NCBI RefSeq assembly: GCF_900636825.1
Contig: NZ_LR134318.1
Location: 4,584,001-4,648,000, forward strand
Source of the DNA: Pseudomonas fluorescens
Lineage (GTDB): Bacteria > Pseudomonadota > Gammaproteobacteria > Pseudomonadales > Pseudomonadaceae
DNA length: 64,000 nt
Direction of reading: 5' to 3'
Numbering within the stretch: position 1 is the stretch's first letter; each line of letters begins with the position of its first letter. The translations under genes were made by a program, and so were the position numbers. Shown here in pieces: positions 7,851-15,868 of the stretch. Under the pieces are notes generated by a model. The model saw only the letters and a program-made list of their open reading frames with translations, did no database searches and had not been told where the DNA came from.

Positions 7851-9278
7851 ATGTCTGAAGCGCCCGGAAAACTAAGACTCGGTGCACTGGTTGCACTGGT
7901 AGTCGGTTCAATGATCGGTGGCGGAATATTTTCATTGCCACAAAACATGGCCGCCAGCGCCGACGTCGGTGCAGTGCTGATCGGCTGGGCCATTACCGCA
8001 GTCGGCATGCTCACCCTCGCTTTCGTCTTTCAGACCCTCGCCAACCGCAAGCCGGACCTGGACGGCGGTGTCTACGCTTACGCCAAGGCCGGATTCGGCG
8101 ACTACATGGGTTTCTCCTCGGCCTGGGGCTACTGGATCAGCGCCTGGCTGGGCAACGTCGGTTACTTCGTTCTGCTGTTCAGCACCCTCGGTTACTTTTT
8201 CCCGATCTTCGGCGAAGGCAATACCCCGGCGGCGGTGATCGGCGCGTCCTTGCTGCTGTGGGGCGTGCATTTTTTGGTGTTGCGCGGGATCAAGGAAGCG
8301 GCGTTCATCAACCTGGTGACCACCGTCGCCAAGGTCGTGCCGCTGCTGCTGTTCGTGTTGATCGCCATCTTCGCGTTCAGACTGGACATCTTCACCGCCG
8401 ATATCTGGGGCGTGAAAAACCCGGATCTGGGCAGCGTGATGAACCAGGTGCGCAACATGATGCTGGTCACCGTGTGGGTGTTCATCGGCATCGAAGGCGC
8501 GAGCATCTTCTCCGCGCGCGCCGAAAAACGCTCGGACGTCGGCAAGGCCACGGTGATTGGTTTCATCACCGTGCTGTTGTTTCTGGTGCTGGTGAACGTG
8601 CTGTCGCTGGGCATCATGACCCAACCGGAACTGGCAAAACTGCAGAACCCGTCGATGGCCGCCGTGCTTGAACACGTGGTCGGTCACTGGGGCGCGGTGC
8701 TGATCAGCGTCGGCCTGATCATCTCGTTGCTGGGCGCCCTGCTGTCGTGGGTGCTGCTGTGCGCGGAGATCATGTTTGCCGCCGCCAAAGACCACACCAT
8801 GCCGGAGTTTCTGCGCAAGGAAAACGCCAACAACGTGCCGGTCAACGCGCTATGGCTGACCAATGCGATGGTGCAGGTTTTCCTGATCATCACGCTGTTC
8901 TCGGCCAGCACTTACCTGTCGCTGATCTACCTCGCCACTTCGATGATTCTGGTGCCGTACCTGTGGTCGGCGGCCTATGCCCTGCTGCTGGCGGTGCGCG
9001 GCGAGAGCTACGAAGGTTTTGCCGCCGAGCGGCGCAAGGATCTGATCATCGGCGGTATCGCCCTGATCTATGCGGTGTGGTTGTTGTACGCCGGCGGGGT
9101 CAAGTACCTGCTGCTGTCGGCGCTGCTTTATGCGCCCGGCGCGATCCTGTTCGCCAAGGCCAAGCTTGAGCTCAAACAACCGGTTTTCACCAACGTCGAG
9201 AAGCTGATTTTCGCCGCAGTGGTCGTGGGCGCCGTGGTGGCGGCCTACGGTCTCTACGATGGTTTCCTGACGCTGTAA
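7851..9278 (+). CDS. arcD: Arginine/ornithine antiporter, first gene of the arginine deiminase operon
   Basis: A 475-residue inner-membrane APC permease that exchanges external arginine for internal ornithine, feeding the arginine deiminase pathway. It carries the GSMIGGGIFSLPQNMAA signature near residues 19-35 and about twelve spans. It is followed by arcA, arcB and arcC, the P. aeruginosa order. I chose ATG 7851 because GGAG (7839-7842) is eight bases upstream; ATG 7845 is only two bases from that site. With this start, the protein has exactly the length of its divergent paralogue at 5983-7410. Expected to be induced by ANR under low oxygen (box at 7775). Confidence 0.92.
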   Translation: MSEAPGKLRLGALVALVVGSMIGGGIFSLPQNMAASADVGAVLIGWAITAVGMLTLAFVFQTLANRKPDLDGGVYAYAKAGFGDYMGFSSAWGYWISAWLGNVGYFVLLFSTLGYFFPIFGEGNTPAAVIGASLLLWGVHFLVLRGIKEAAFINLVTTVAKVVPLLLFVLIAIFAFRLDIFTADIWGVKNPDLGSVMNQVRNMMLVTVWVFIGIEGASIFSARAEKRSDVGKATVIGFITVLLFLVLVNVLSLGIMTQPELAKLQNPSMAAVLEHVVGHWGAVLISVGLIISLLGALLSWVLLCAEIMFAAAKDHTMPEFLRKENANNVPVNALWLTNAMVQVFLIITLFSASTYLSLIYLATSMILVPYLWSAAYALLLAVRGESYEGFAAERRKDLIIGGIALIYAVWLLYAGGVKYLLLSALLYAPGAILFAKAKLELKQPVFTNVEKLIFAAVVVGAVVAAYGLYDGFLTL

Positions 9279-9312
9279 CCCCTGATTGATTGTCATCTGG
9301 AGGAACACTGAA

Positions 9313-10569
9313 ATGACCACGGAAAAAGTGAAGTACGGCGTCCACTCCGAAGCCGGGAAACTGCGAAAAGTCATGGTTTGCTCCCCAGGTCTGGCCCATC
9401 AGCGGCTGACCCCGAACAACTGCGATGAACTGCTGTTCGACGACGTGCTGTGGGTGGCGCAGGCCAAGCGCGACCACTTCGACTTCGTCACCAAAATGCG
9501 CGAGCGCGGCATCGATGTGCTGGAAATGCACAACCTGCTCACCGACATCGTCGCCATCCCGGAAGCGCTGGACTGGATTCTGGAGCGCAAGGTCACCGCC
9601 GACTCGGTAGGCCTGGGCCTGATCAGCGAAGTGAAATCCTGGCTGAAAAGCCTCGAGCCACGGCACATTGCCGAATTCCTGATTGGCGGCGTCTCGGCTG
9701 ATGATCTGCCGGACAGCTTCGGTGGCAAGACCATCCAGATGTTCCGCGACTTCCTCGGCCACTCCAGCTTCATCCTGCCGCCGCTGCCCAACACCCAGTT
9801 CACCCGTGACACCACGTGCTGGATCTACGGTGGCGTAACGCTGAACCCGATGTACTGGCCGGCGCGCCGTCAGGAAACCCTGCTGACCACCGCCATCTAC
9901 AAATTCCACCCGCAATTCACCAACGCCGAATTCGAAATCTGGTACGGCGACCCGGACAAGGACCACGGCAACGCCACGCTCGAAGGCGGCGACGTAATGC
10001 CGATCGGTAACGGTGTGGTGCTGATCGGCATGGGCGAGCGCTCATCGCGTCAGGCCATCGGCCAACTGGCGTTGAACCTGTTCAAGAACAAGGCCGTAGA
10101 AAAAGTTATCGTCGCCGGGCTGCCGAAGTCCCGAGCGGCGATGCACCTGGACACCGTGTTCAGCTTCTGCGACCGCGACCTGGTGACGATCTTCCCGGAA
10201 GTGGTCAACCAGATCGTCGCGTTCACCCTGCGCCCTGATGAAAGCAAACAGGGCGGCGTCGACATCCGCCGCGAAGAAGGCAATTTCCTCGACACCGTTG
10301 CCGCGGCGCTCAACCTGCCCAAGCTGCGCGTGGTGGAAACCGGCGGCAACAGCTTCGCCGCCGAACGCGAGCAATGGGACGACGGCAACAACGTGGTGGC
10401 GGTGGAGCCGGGCGTGGTCATCGGCTACGACCGCAACACCTACACCAACACCCTGCTGCGCAAGGCTGGCGTTGAAGTCATCACCATCAGCGCCGGTGAA
10501 CTCGGCCGTGGTCGTGGCGGCGGCCATTGCATGACCTGCCCGATTATCCGCGACCCGATCGATTACTAA
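9313..10569 (+). CDS. arcA: Arginine deiminase
   Basis: A 418-residue cytoplasmic enzyme hydrolysing arginine to citrulline and ammonia, the first step of anaerobic substrate-level ATP formation from arginine. The nucleophile Cys406 lies in GGGHCMTCP at the C-terminus, and His278 lies in AAMHLDTVFSF; the length equals the P. aeruginosa enzyme. FTRDTTCWIYGG and EGGDVMPIG are further active-site blocks. The ATG has GGAGG nine bases upstream and lies 34 bases after arcD, so it is cotranscribed. The next gene is separated by an unusual palindromic insert. Confidence 0.97.
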   Translation: MTTEKVKYGVHSEAGKLRKVMVCSPGLAHQRLTPNNCDELLFDDVLWVAQAKRDHFDFVTKMRERGIDVLEMHNLLTDIVAIPEALDWILERKVTADSVGLGLISEVKSWLKSLEPRHIAEFLIGGVSADDLPDSFGGKTIQMFRDFLGHSSFILPPLPNTQFTRDTTCWIYGGVTLNPMYWPARRQETLLTTAIYKFHPQFTNAEFEIWYGDPDKDHGNATLEGGDVMPIGNGVVLIGMGERSSRQAIGQLALNLFKNKAVEKVIVAGLPKSRAAMHLDTVFSFCDRDLVTIFPEVVNQIVAFTLRPDESKQGGVDIRREEGNFLDTVAAALNLPKLRVVETGGNSFAAEREQWDDGNNVVAVEPGVVIGYDRNTYTNTLLRKAGVEVITISAGELGRGRGGGHCMTCPIIRDPIDY

Positions 10570-10585
10570 CTTTTTCTTAACACGA

Positions 10586-10728
10586 CCCGGCGCTGTGAAA
10601 GCGTAGCGAGCGAAGGAAAGACAAGGCAAAAACAGGCGAGGAAGCGGAGTCTACTGACTGTAAATGAGCATTCCGAGCCTGTTTTTAACGCAGTATTTCC
10701 GAGCGCAGTAGCTTTCACAGTGTCGGGC
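10586..10728. repeat. Long imperfect palindrome (MITE-like) between arcA and arcB
   Basis: A dyad of about 143 bp. CTGTGAAAGC (10593-10602) pairs with GCTTTCACAG (10711-10720), AAAAACAGGC (10628-10637) pairs with GCCTGTTTTT (10677-10686), and partial pairing lies between them, with a central loop of about 39 bases. The arcA-arcB junction is 172 bp, long for one operon, and consists almost wholly of this element. It ends just before the arcB ribosome-binding site. No coding capacity is seen. Confidence 0.8.
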
Positions 10729-10741
10729 AAGGAGAATCATC

Positions 10742-11752
10742 ATGGCGTTTAATATTCACAACCGTAACCTGCTCAGCCTGGAACACCACACCCCACGTGA
10801 GCTGCGTTACCTGCTCGACCTGTCACGCGACCTCAAACGCGCGAAATACACCGGCACCGAGCAACAGCATCTGAAGGGCAACAACATCGCCCTGATCTTC
10901 GAAAAAACCTCGACCCGCACCCGTTGCGCATTCGAAGTAGCGGCCTACGATCAAGGCGCTAACGTCACTTACATCGACCCGAATTCCTCGCAGATCGGCC
11001 ACAAGGAAAGCATGAAGGACACCGCCCGCGTGCTCGGGCGCATGTACGACGCGATCGAATACCGTGGCTTTAAACAGGAAATCGTTGAAGAGTTGGCCAA
11101 GTTCGCCGGTGTGCCGGTGTTCAACGGCCTGACCGATGAATATCACCCGACCCAGATGATTGCCGACGTGCTGACCATGCGTGAACACGCTGACAAGCCA
11201 ATCCACGAAATCAGCTACGCCTACCTCGGCGATGCGCGCAATAACATGGGTAACTCGCTGCTGCTGATCGGCGCCAAACTGGGCATGGACGTGCGTATCT
11301 GCGCGCCGAAAGCGCTGTGGCCGCTGGACGATCTGGTGGCGCGCTGCAAAAAATACGGCGAAGAAAGTGGCGCGCGCATCACCCTCACCGAAGACCCGAA
11401 GGAAGCGGTCAAAGGCGTGGACTTCATTCACACCGACGTTTGGGTGTCGATGGGCGAACCGGTGGAAGCCTGGGCCGAGCGCATCCAGCAGCTGCTGCCG
11501 TATCAGGTGAATGCCGAGCTGATGAAGGCCTCCGGCAACCCGCGCACCAAGTTCATGCATTGCTTGCCGGCGTTTCATAACAGCGATACCAAGGTCGGCA
11601 AACAAATCGCCGAACAGTATCCGCACCTGAAAAACGGCATCGAAGTGACTGACGACGTGTTCGAGTCCCCGGCCTGCATCGCCTTCGAGCAGGCGGAAAA
11701 CCGCATGCACACAATCAAGGCGATCCTGGTCTCGACCCTGGCTGATCTCTGA
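10742..11752 (+). CDS. arcB: Catabolic ornithine carbamoyltransferase
   Basis: A 336-residue enzyme that splits citrulline with phosphate into ornithine and carbamoyl phosphate in the deiminase pathway. The carbamoyl-phosphate site STRTRCAFE (near residue 56), HPTQMIAD and the ornithine-site motif HCLPAFH are present. Length and sequence match the P. aeruginosa catabolic enzyme rather than the shorter anabolic ArgF. The start has AAGGAG upstream. Separation from arcA by a palindrome and from arcC by a REPIN suggests that transcript stability may set relative enzyme amounts. Confidence 0.97.
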   Translation: MAFNIHNRNLLSLEHHTPRELRYLLDLSRDLKRAKYTGTEQQHLKGNNIALIFEKTSTRTRCAFEVAAYDQGANVTYIDPNSSQIGHKESMKDTARVLGRMYDAIEYRGFKQEIVEELAKFAGVPVFNGLTDEYHPTQMIADVLTMREHADKPIHEISYAYLGDARNNMGNSLLLIGAKLGMDVRICAPKALWPLDDLVARCKKYGEESGARITLTEDPKEAVKGVDFIHTDVWVSMGEPVEAWAERIQQLLPYQVNAELMKASGNPRTKFMHCLPAFHNSDTKVGKQIAEQYPHLKNGIEVTDDVFESPACIAFEQAENRMHTIKAILVSTLADL

Positions 11753-11774
11753 CGCCACAGCGCTCCCGCTGAAG

Positions 11775-11892
11775 GAACCGGAAACCCAATGTGGGAGCGA
11801 GCCTGCTCGCGAAAGCGTCAGATCAGACAACATCACTGTTGAATGACACACCGCATTCGCGAGCAGGCTCGCTCCCACAGGGATTCCGGTTC
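11775..11892. repeat. REPIN-like inverted repeat inside the arc operon
   Basis: Perfect arms TGTGGGAGCGAGCCTGCTCG with a GCGAA-type continuation (11790-11813 and 11856-11879) lie inside an outer imperfect pair (GAACCGGAAACCC at 11775, GGGATTCCGGTTC at 11880). It sits between arcB and arcC. Confidence 0.9.
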
Positions 11893-11943
11893 CGACAGGG
11901 AGATCGAGTCGTTTGTCATACCTCTGCTTAGAAGGATTGCACC

Positions 11944-12873
11944 ATGCGTATCGTCGTAGCCCTGGGCGGTAACGCCCTGCTCCGCCGTGGTGAGCCGATG
12001 ACCGCTGACAATCAGCGCGCCAACATCCGCATCGCCACCGAGCAAATCGCCAAGATTCATCCCGGCAATCAACTGGTCATCGCCCACGGTAACGGCCCGC
12101 AAGTCGGCCTGCTATCTTTGCAAGCGGCGGCCTACACCTCCGTCACACCCTACCCGCTGGACGTGCTCGGCGCGGAAACCGAAGGCATGATCGGTTACAT
12201 CATTGAACAGGAACTCGGCAATCTGCTCGACTTTGAAGTGCCGTTCGCCACGCTGCTGACTCAGGTCGAAGTCGACGCCAACGATCCAGCTTTCAAGAAC
12301 CCGACCAAGCCGATCGGCCCGGTCTACGAAAAAGCCGAAGCGGAAAAACTCGCCGCTGACAAAGGCTGGGCAATCGCCCCTGACGGCGACAAGTTTCGTC
12401 GAGTGGTCGCCAGTCCGCGACCGAAACGCATTTTCGAAATTCGCCCGATCAAATGGTTGCTGGACAAGGGCAGCATCGTCATCTGCGCCGGTGGCGGCGG
12501 CATCCCGACCATGTATGACGAAAACCGTAATCTCAAAGGCATCGAGGCGGTGATCGACAAGGATCTGTGTTCGTCGTTGCTTGCCGAGCAACTGGAAGCG
12601 GACTTGCTGGTGATCGCCACCGACGTCAATGCCGCGTTTATCGACTACGGCAAGCCTTCGCAGAAAGCCATCGCCGAAGCCCACCCGGACGAACTTGAAC
12701 GCCTCGGTTTCGCCGCTGGCTCCATGGGGCCTAAGGTCCAGGCAGCCTGCGAATTCGCGCGCCATACTGGCAAGGTTGCGGTGATCGGTTCGCTGGCGGA
12801 TATCGAAGCCATCGTGCAAGGCACCGCCGGTACGCGGGTCAGCACGGCGAAACCGGGCATCAGCTACCGATAA
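11944..12873 (+). CDS. arcC: Carbamate kinase
   Basis: A 309-residue amino-acid-kinase-fold enzyme that transfers phosphate from carbamoyl phosphate to ADP, the ATP-yielding last step of the arginine deiminase pathway. MRIVVALGGNAL at the N-terminus, AHGNGPQVGLL near residue 48 and VICAGGGGIP near residue 180 are the nucleotide and carbamate binding blocks. Start ATG with AGAAGG upstream. It lies 191 bp after arcB, the gap holding a REPIN, so read-through from arcB is likely but weaker than direct coupling. Confidence 0.96.
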   Translation: MRIVVALGGNALLRRGEPMTADNQRANIRIATEQIAKIHPGNQLVIAHGNGPQVGLLSLQAAAYTSVTPYPLDVLGAETEGMIGYIIEQELGNLLDFEVPFATLLTQVEVDANDPAFKNPTKPIGPVYEKAEAEKLAADKGWAIAPDGDKFRRVVASPRPKRIFEIRPIKWLLDKGSIVICAGGGGIPTMYDENRNLKGIEAVIDKDLCSSLLAEQLEADLLVIATDVNAAFIDYGKPSQKAIAEAHPDELERLGFAAGSMGPKVQAACEFARHTGKVAVIGSLADIEAIVQGTAGTRVSTAKPGISYR

Positions 12874-12935
12874 CAATAAACGCCGGGGCAGGCTGACCGC
12901 CTGCCCTGCTCCCATGCCTTGAAAGGAGTAGCTCA

Positions 12936-13298
12936 ATGGCCCAGTTCGAACCCGGTCATCTGCACATCGAGCGGCACGCGTTGACCGACGATGACGTCAA
13001 TTACAACGTTTGCCTCGACTATGAAGTGTTCACCGACCCGCAGAAAGGCAAAGGGATTCAGTTCACGCTGCATGGCAGCATGCAGGGCAAGGACGTGAAG
13101 GAAACGTTTTTTCTGCCCAAGGAAGAGGCCTACAACTTTGCCCGCGATGTCACAAGGATCGCCGAGAAATACGGCATTCCCAAGACCCACAGCCAGATTG
13201 GCTCGGTGCACAAGCATTACGATCTGATGTTTGAAGATATTCGGCAGAAGTTGAATATGCACTCTGGGGATCCGGTCAATCCCGAGCATTTCGAATAG
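12936..13298 (+). CDS. DUF5064 family small protein at the end of the arc cluster
   Basis: A 120-residue soluble acidic protein without signal peptide or membrane span. I recognise it as the Pseudomonas-restricted DUF5064 family, of unknown function. Features seen: EPGHLHIERHALTDDDVNYNV at the N-terminus (read as two overlapping pieces) and FTLHGSMQGKDVKETFFLPK, which suggest a small beta-rich fold. AAAGGAG lies upstream of the ATG. It is 62 bp after arcC on the same strand with no terminator between, so it is probably cotranscribed with the arginine genes. Confidence 0.75.
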   Translation: MAQFEPGHLHIERHALTDDDVNYNVCLDYEVFTDPQKGKGIQFTLHGSMQGKDVKETFFLPKEEAYNFARDVTRIAEKYGIPKTHSQIGSVHKHYDLMFEDIRQKLNMHSGDPVNPEHFE

Positions 13299-13307
13299 AA
13301 ATCAAGA

Positions 13308-13489
13308 GCCCCTCACCCTAGCCCTCTCCCGGAGGGAGAGGGGACTGATTGGGGGATGCTTCAGGATTACGTCGACCTGAACCTGCGTCACCGAATCCAT
13401 AATCGACTCGATCGTTCAGGTCGAAGTATCACCCAAGACACCGCGGTCAGCTCCCTCTCCCTCCGGGAGAGGGCTGGGGTGAGGGTGCT
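13308..13489. repeat. About 180-bp composite repeat with CCCTCACCCTAGCCC ends (copy B)
   Basis: Same architecture as the element at 5791-5972: outer arms of CCCTCACCCTAGCCCTCTCC and its complement, interior GACTGATTGGGG, TTACGTCGAC, and AATCGACTCGATCG followed by TCAGGTCGA. It separates the arc cluster from the gcsR-type gene and may end arc transcription. Confidence 0.88.
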
Positions 13490-13543
13490 TTTGATTTAAG
13501 GCATACTTGCCCCCCTCCGCTCTGCAGATCACTGAACCGCCCC

Positions 13544-15052
13544 ATGCGTATCCACGTCAGCTTCATCGACCGCGTCGGCATCACCCAGGAAGTTCTGGCC
13601 ATCCTCGGTGGGCGCAATCTCAATCTGGATGCGGTGGAAATGATCCCGCCGAACGTTTACATCGATGCGCCGACCCTCAGCCCGCAAGTGCTCGAAGAGC
13701 TCAAAGATGCGCTGTTTCGCGTGCTCGGCGTGCAAGCGGTAACTGTGGTGGACATCCTTCCCGGCCAGCGCCGGCACTTGCAGCTCGATGCCCTGCTCGC
13801 GGCGATGACCGACCCGGTGCTGGCCCTCGACAGTGCCGGCAAAGTGCTGCTGGCCAACCCGGCCTTGATTGCGTTGTACGGTCGCGAACCGGCCGGCGAA
13901 AGCGTCTCGGCGCTGTTCAACGATCCTGGCCTGCTCGACACCCTGCTCGAAAACGGTTTCCGCCTGCCGCTGCGCGAAATCACCGTCAATGGCCAGACTC
14001 TGCTGCTCGACGCCACGCCGATCACCGATGCCGGCGCCCTGCTGACGCTCTATCAGCCGAACCGCATCGGCGAACAACTCTCGGCACTGCACCACGATCA
14101 TGCCGAAGGCTTCGATGCACTGCTCGGCGAATCGCCGCCGATCCGTACGCTCAAGGCCCGTGCGCAACGGGTCGCGGCGCTTGATGCGCCGCTATTGATT
14201 CAAGGCGAAACCGGCACCGGTAAAGAACTGGTGGCCCGCGCCTGCCATGCAATCAGTGCGCGACACAGCGCGCCGTTTCTCGCTCTGAACTGCGCAGCCC
14301 TGCCGGAAAACCTCGCCGAGAGCGAACTCTTCGGCTACGCCCCCGGCGCTTTCACTGGCGCGGCGCGTGGCGGTAAACCGGGGCTGATGGAGCTGGCCAA
14401 CCAGGGCACGGTGTTTCTCGATGAAATCGGCGAGATGTCGTTGTACTTGCAGGCCAAACTCCTGCGGTTCCTGAATGACGGCAGCTTCCGACGCGTCGGC
14501 GGCGATCGTGAAGTGAAGGTCAACGTGCGCATCCTCAGCGCGACTCACCGCGACCTGGAAAAAATGGTCAGCGAAGGCCTGTTCCGCGAAGACCTGTTCT
14601 ATCGCCTCAACGTACTCAACGTCGAAGTCCCGCCATTGCGCGAACGCGGCCAGGACATTCTATTGCTGGCGCGCTACTTCATGCAGCAGGCCTGCGCGCA
14701 GATTCAGCGCCCGGTCTGTCGCCTCGCGCCGGGCACCTATCCGGCCCTGCTCGGCAACCGCTGGCCGGGCAACGTGCGGCAACTGCAGAACGTGATTTTC
14801 CGCGCGGCGGCGATTTGCGAGAGCAGCCTGGTCGATATTGGCGATCTCGACATCGCCGGCACCTCCGTCGCGCGCCAGACTGACACCGATGTCGACAGCC
14901 TCGAACAAGCCGTCGAGTCGTTCGAACGGACGCTGCTGGAAAAGCTCTACGTCAGCTACCCCTCGACCCGGCAACTGGCGAGCCGCTTGCAGACCTCGCA
15001 CACAGCCATCGCCCATCGATTGCGCAAGTACGGCATCCCCAACAAACCCTGA
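13544..15052 (+). CDS. gcsR: TyrR-like sigma-54 activator, probable glycine cleavage regulator GcsR
   Basis: A 502-residue bacterial enhancer-binding protein. An ACT domain (residues 1-73, starting MRIHVSFIDRVGITQEVLA) is followed by a PAS-like region, the AAA+ domain (Walker A GETGTGKE near 222; the sigma-54 contact loop GAFTGA; GNRWPGNVRQL) and a TyrR-type helix-turn-helix at the C-terminus (LASRLQTSHTAIAHRLRKYG). ACT domains bind amino acids; GcsR of P. aeruginosa activates the gcv2 operon in response to glycine. Its position 421 bp upstream of gcvH, with three 18-bp boxes, an IHF site and a -24/-12 promoter between, supports this identity over PhhR. Confidence 0.88.
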   Translation: MRIHVSFIDRVGITQEVLAILGGRNLNLDAVEMIPPNVYIDAPTLSPQVLEELKDALFRVLGVQAVTVVDILPGQRRHLQLDALLAAMTDPVLALDSAGKVLLANPALIALYGREPAGESVSALFNDPGLLDTLLENGFRLPLREITVNGQTLLLDATPITDAGALLTLYQPNRIGEQLSALHHDHAEGFDALLGESPPIRTLKARAQRVAALDAPLLIQGETGTGKELVARACHAISARHSAPFLALNCAALPENLAESELFGYAPGAFTGAARGGKPGLMELANQGTVFLDEIGEMSLYLQAKLLRFLNDGSFRRVGGDREVKVNVRILSATHRDLEKMVSEGLFREDLFYRLNVLNVEVPPLRERGQDILLLARYFMQQACAQIQRPVCRLAPGTYPALLGNRWPGNVRQLQNVIFRAAAICESSLVDIGDLDIAGTSVARQTDTDVDSLEQAVESFERTLLEKLYVSYPSTRQLASRLQTSHTAIAHRLRKYGIPNKP

Positions 15053-15068
15053 ATCCCCACAAATCCCC

Positions 15069-15155
15069 TGTAGGAGCTGCCGAAGGCTGCGATCTTTTGA
15101 TTTTGTTTTTCAAAGATCAAGATCAAAAGATCGCAGCCTTGCGGCAGCTCCTACA
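15069..15155. repeat. REP doublet, GTAGGAGCTGCC class
   Basis: Arms at 15069-15101 and 15122-15155 (TGTAGGAGCTGCCG to GATCTTTTGAT and complement) with one extra base in the right arm. It lies directly after the gcsR stop and before the gcv control region. Confidence 0.88.
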
Positions 15156-15192
15156 AGTCAGAATTTGATCGCATCTGAAAACGACCTCCATC

Positions 15193-15310
15193 TGTACTGA
15201 AAGCGCTACAGCGGAACGATATCGCTACAGTATCCTTCGATCAGCGCTGTGCAAGGCTTTGATCCCGTTCAGCTTTTATCCATGCGCCGCGCTGTAGCGA
15301 ATTCGCTACA
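15193..15310 (+). promoter_or_regulatory. Three 18-bp GcsR-type activator boxes upstream of gcvH
   Basis: Box 1 at 15193-15210 is TGTACTG-N4-CGCTACA; box 2 at 15212-15229 is CGGAACG-N4-CGCTACA; box 3 at 15293-15310 is the perfect dyad TGTAGCG-N4-CGCTACA. The reverse complement of box 2, TGTAGCG-N4-CGTTCCG, differs in one base from the published GcsR site as I remember it (TGTAACG-N4-CGTTCCG). Boxes 1 and 2 are 19 bp apart, box 3 81 bp further on. All lie about 90-210 bp upstream of the predicted start site, as expected for an enhancer. Confidence 0.8.
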
Positions 15311-15342
15311 GCAGCCAGCTTTTCAATAACCTCGAAAACCTT

Positions 15343-15355
15343 CAAGCCATTGATT
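15343..15355 (-). promoter_or_regulatory. Probable IHF site in the gcvH control region
   Basis: CAAGCCATTGATT is a complete match to the reverse of the IHF consensus WATCAANNNNTTR. It lies between the activator boxes and the -24/-12 promoter, where DNA bending would bring GcsR to the sigma-54 polymerase. Confidence 0.6.
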
Positions 15356-15373
15356 TAAATAGATAAATTCATC

Positions 15374-15390
15374 TTGGCCGCGTTCTTGCT
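15374..15390 (+). promoter_or_regulatory. Sigma-54 promoter of the gcvH operon
   Basis: TTGGCCGCGTTCTTGCT has GG (15376-15377) and GC (15388-15389) separated by exactly ten bases, the invariant spacing of -24/-12 promoters. Transcription would begin near 15401, giving a leader of about 73 bases before gcvH. Confidence 0.75.
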
Positions 15391-15473
15391 AACAACCTCC
15401 TCATTAATAAGGGCTTACTGCCCAACGCTTTCCACCGCGTCCACCAGACGAGTCTGGCCCCTGAGGAGTTTCC

Positions 15474-15857
15474 ATGAGCGAGTTGCGTTTTACTGAAGAT
15501 CACGAATGGCTGCGCGCCGAAGCCGATGGCAGTGTCACCGTCGGCATCACCGCTTTCGCGCAGAACGCCTTGGGCGACGTGGTGTTCGTGCAACTGCCTG
15601 AGCTGCATGCTTACGAAAAAGGCGCGGAAGCTGCCACCGTGGAATCGGTGAAAGCCGCCAGCGGCGTATATATGCCGCTTGACGGTGAAGTGCTGGAAGT
15701 TAACCCGGCGCTGCAAGACGCCCCGGAACTGGTCAACGATGATCCGCTGGGCGAAGGCTGGTTCTTCCGCTTCCAGCCAAGCGATGCCGCCGCTGTCGGC
15801 AAACTGCTCGATCAGGACGCCTACGACCGTCTGATCAAAGCCCAAGCCGAAGCCTGA
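15474..15857 (+). CDS. gcvH: Glycine cleavage system H protein
   Basis: A 127-residue lipoyl carrier that shuttles the aminomethyl group between the P and T proteins. The lipoylated lysine is predicted at residue 60 in AATVESVKAASGVY. Fold-typical blocks are TEDHEWL at the start and NDDPLGEGWFF near residue 83. GAGGAG precedes the ATG. It is the first gene of gcvH-gcvP-sdaA-gcvT, driven by the sigma-54 promoter at 15374. Confidence 0.97.
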   Translation: MSELRFTEDHEWLRAEADGSVTVGITAFAQNALGDVVFVQLPELHAYEKGAEAATVESVKAASGVYMPLDGEVLEVNPALQDAPELVNDDPLGEGWFFRFQPSDAAAVGKLLDQDAYDRLIKAQAEA

Positions 15858-15868
15858 GGAATTACGCC

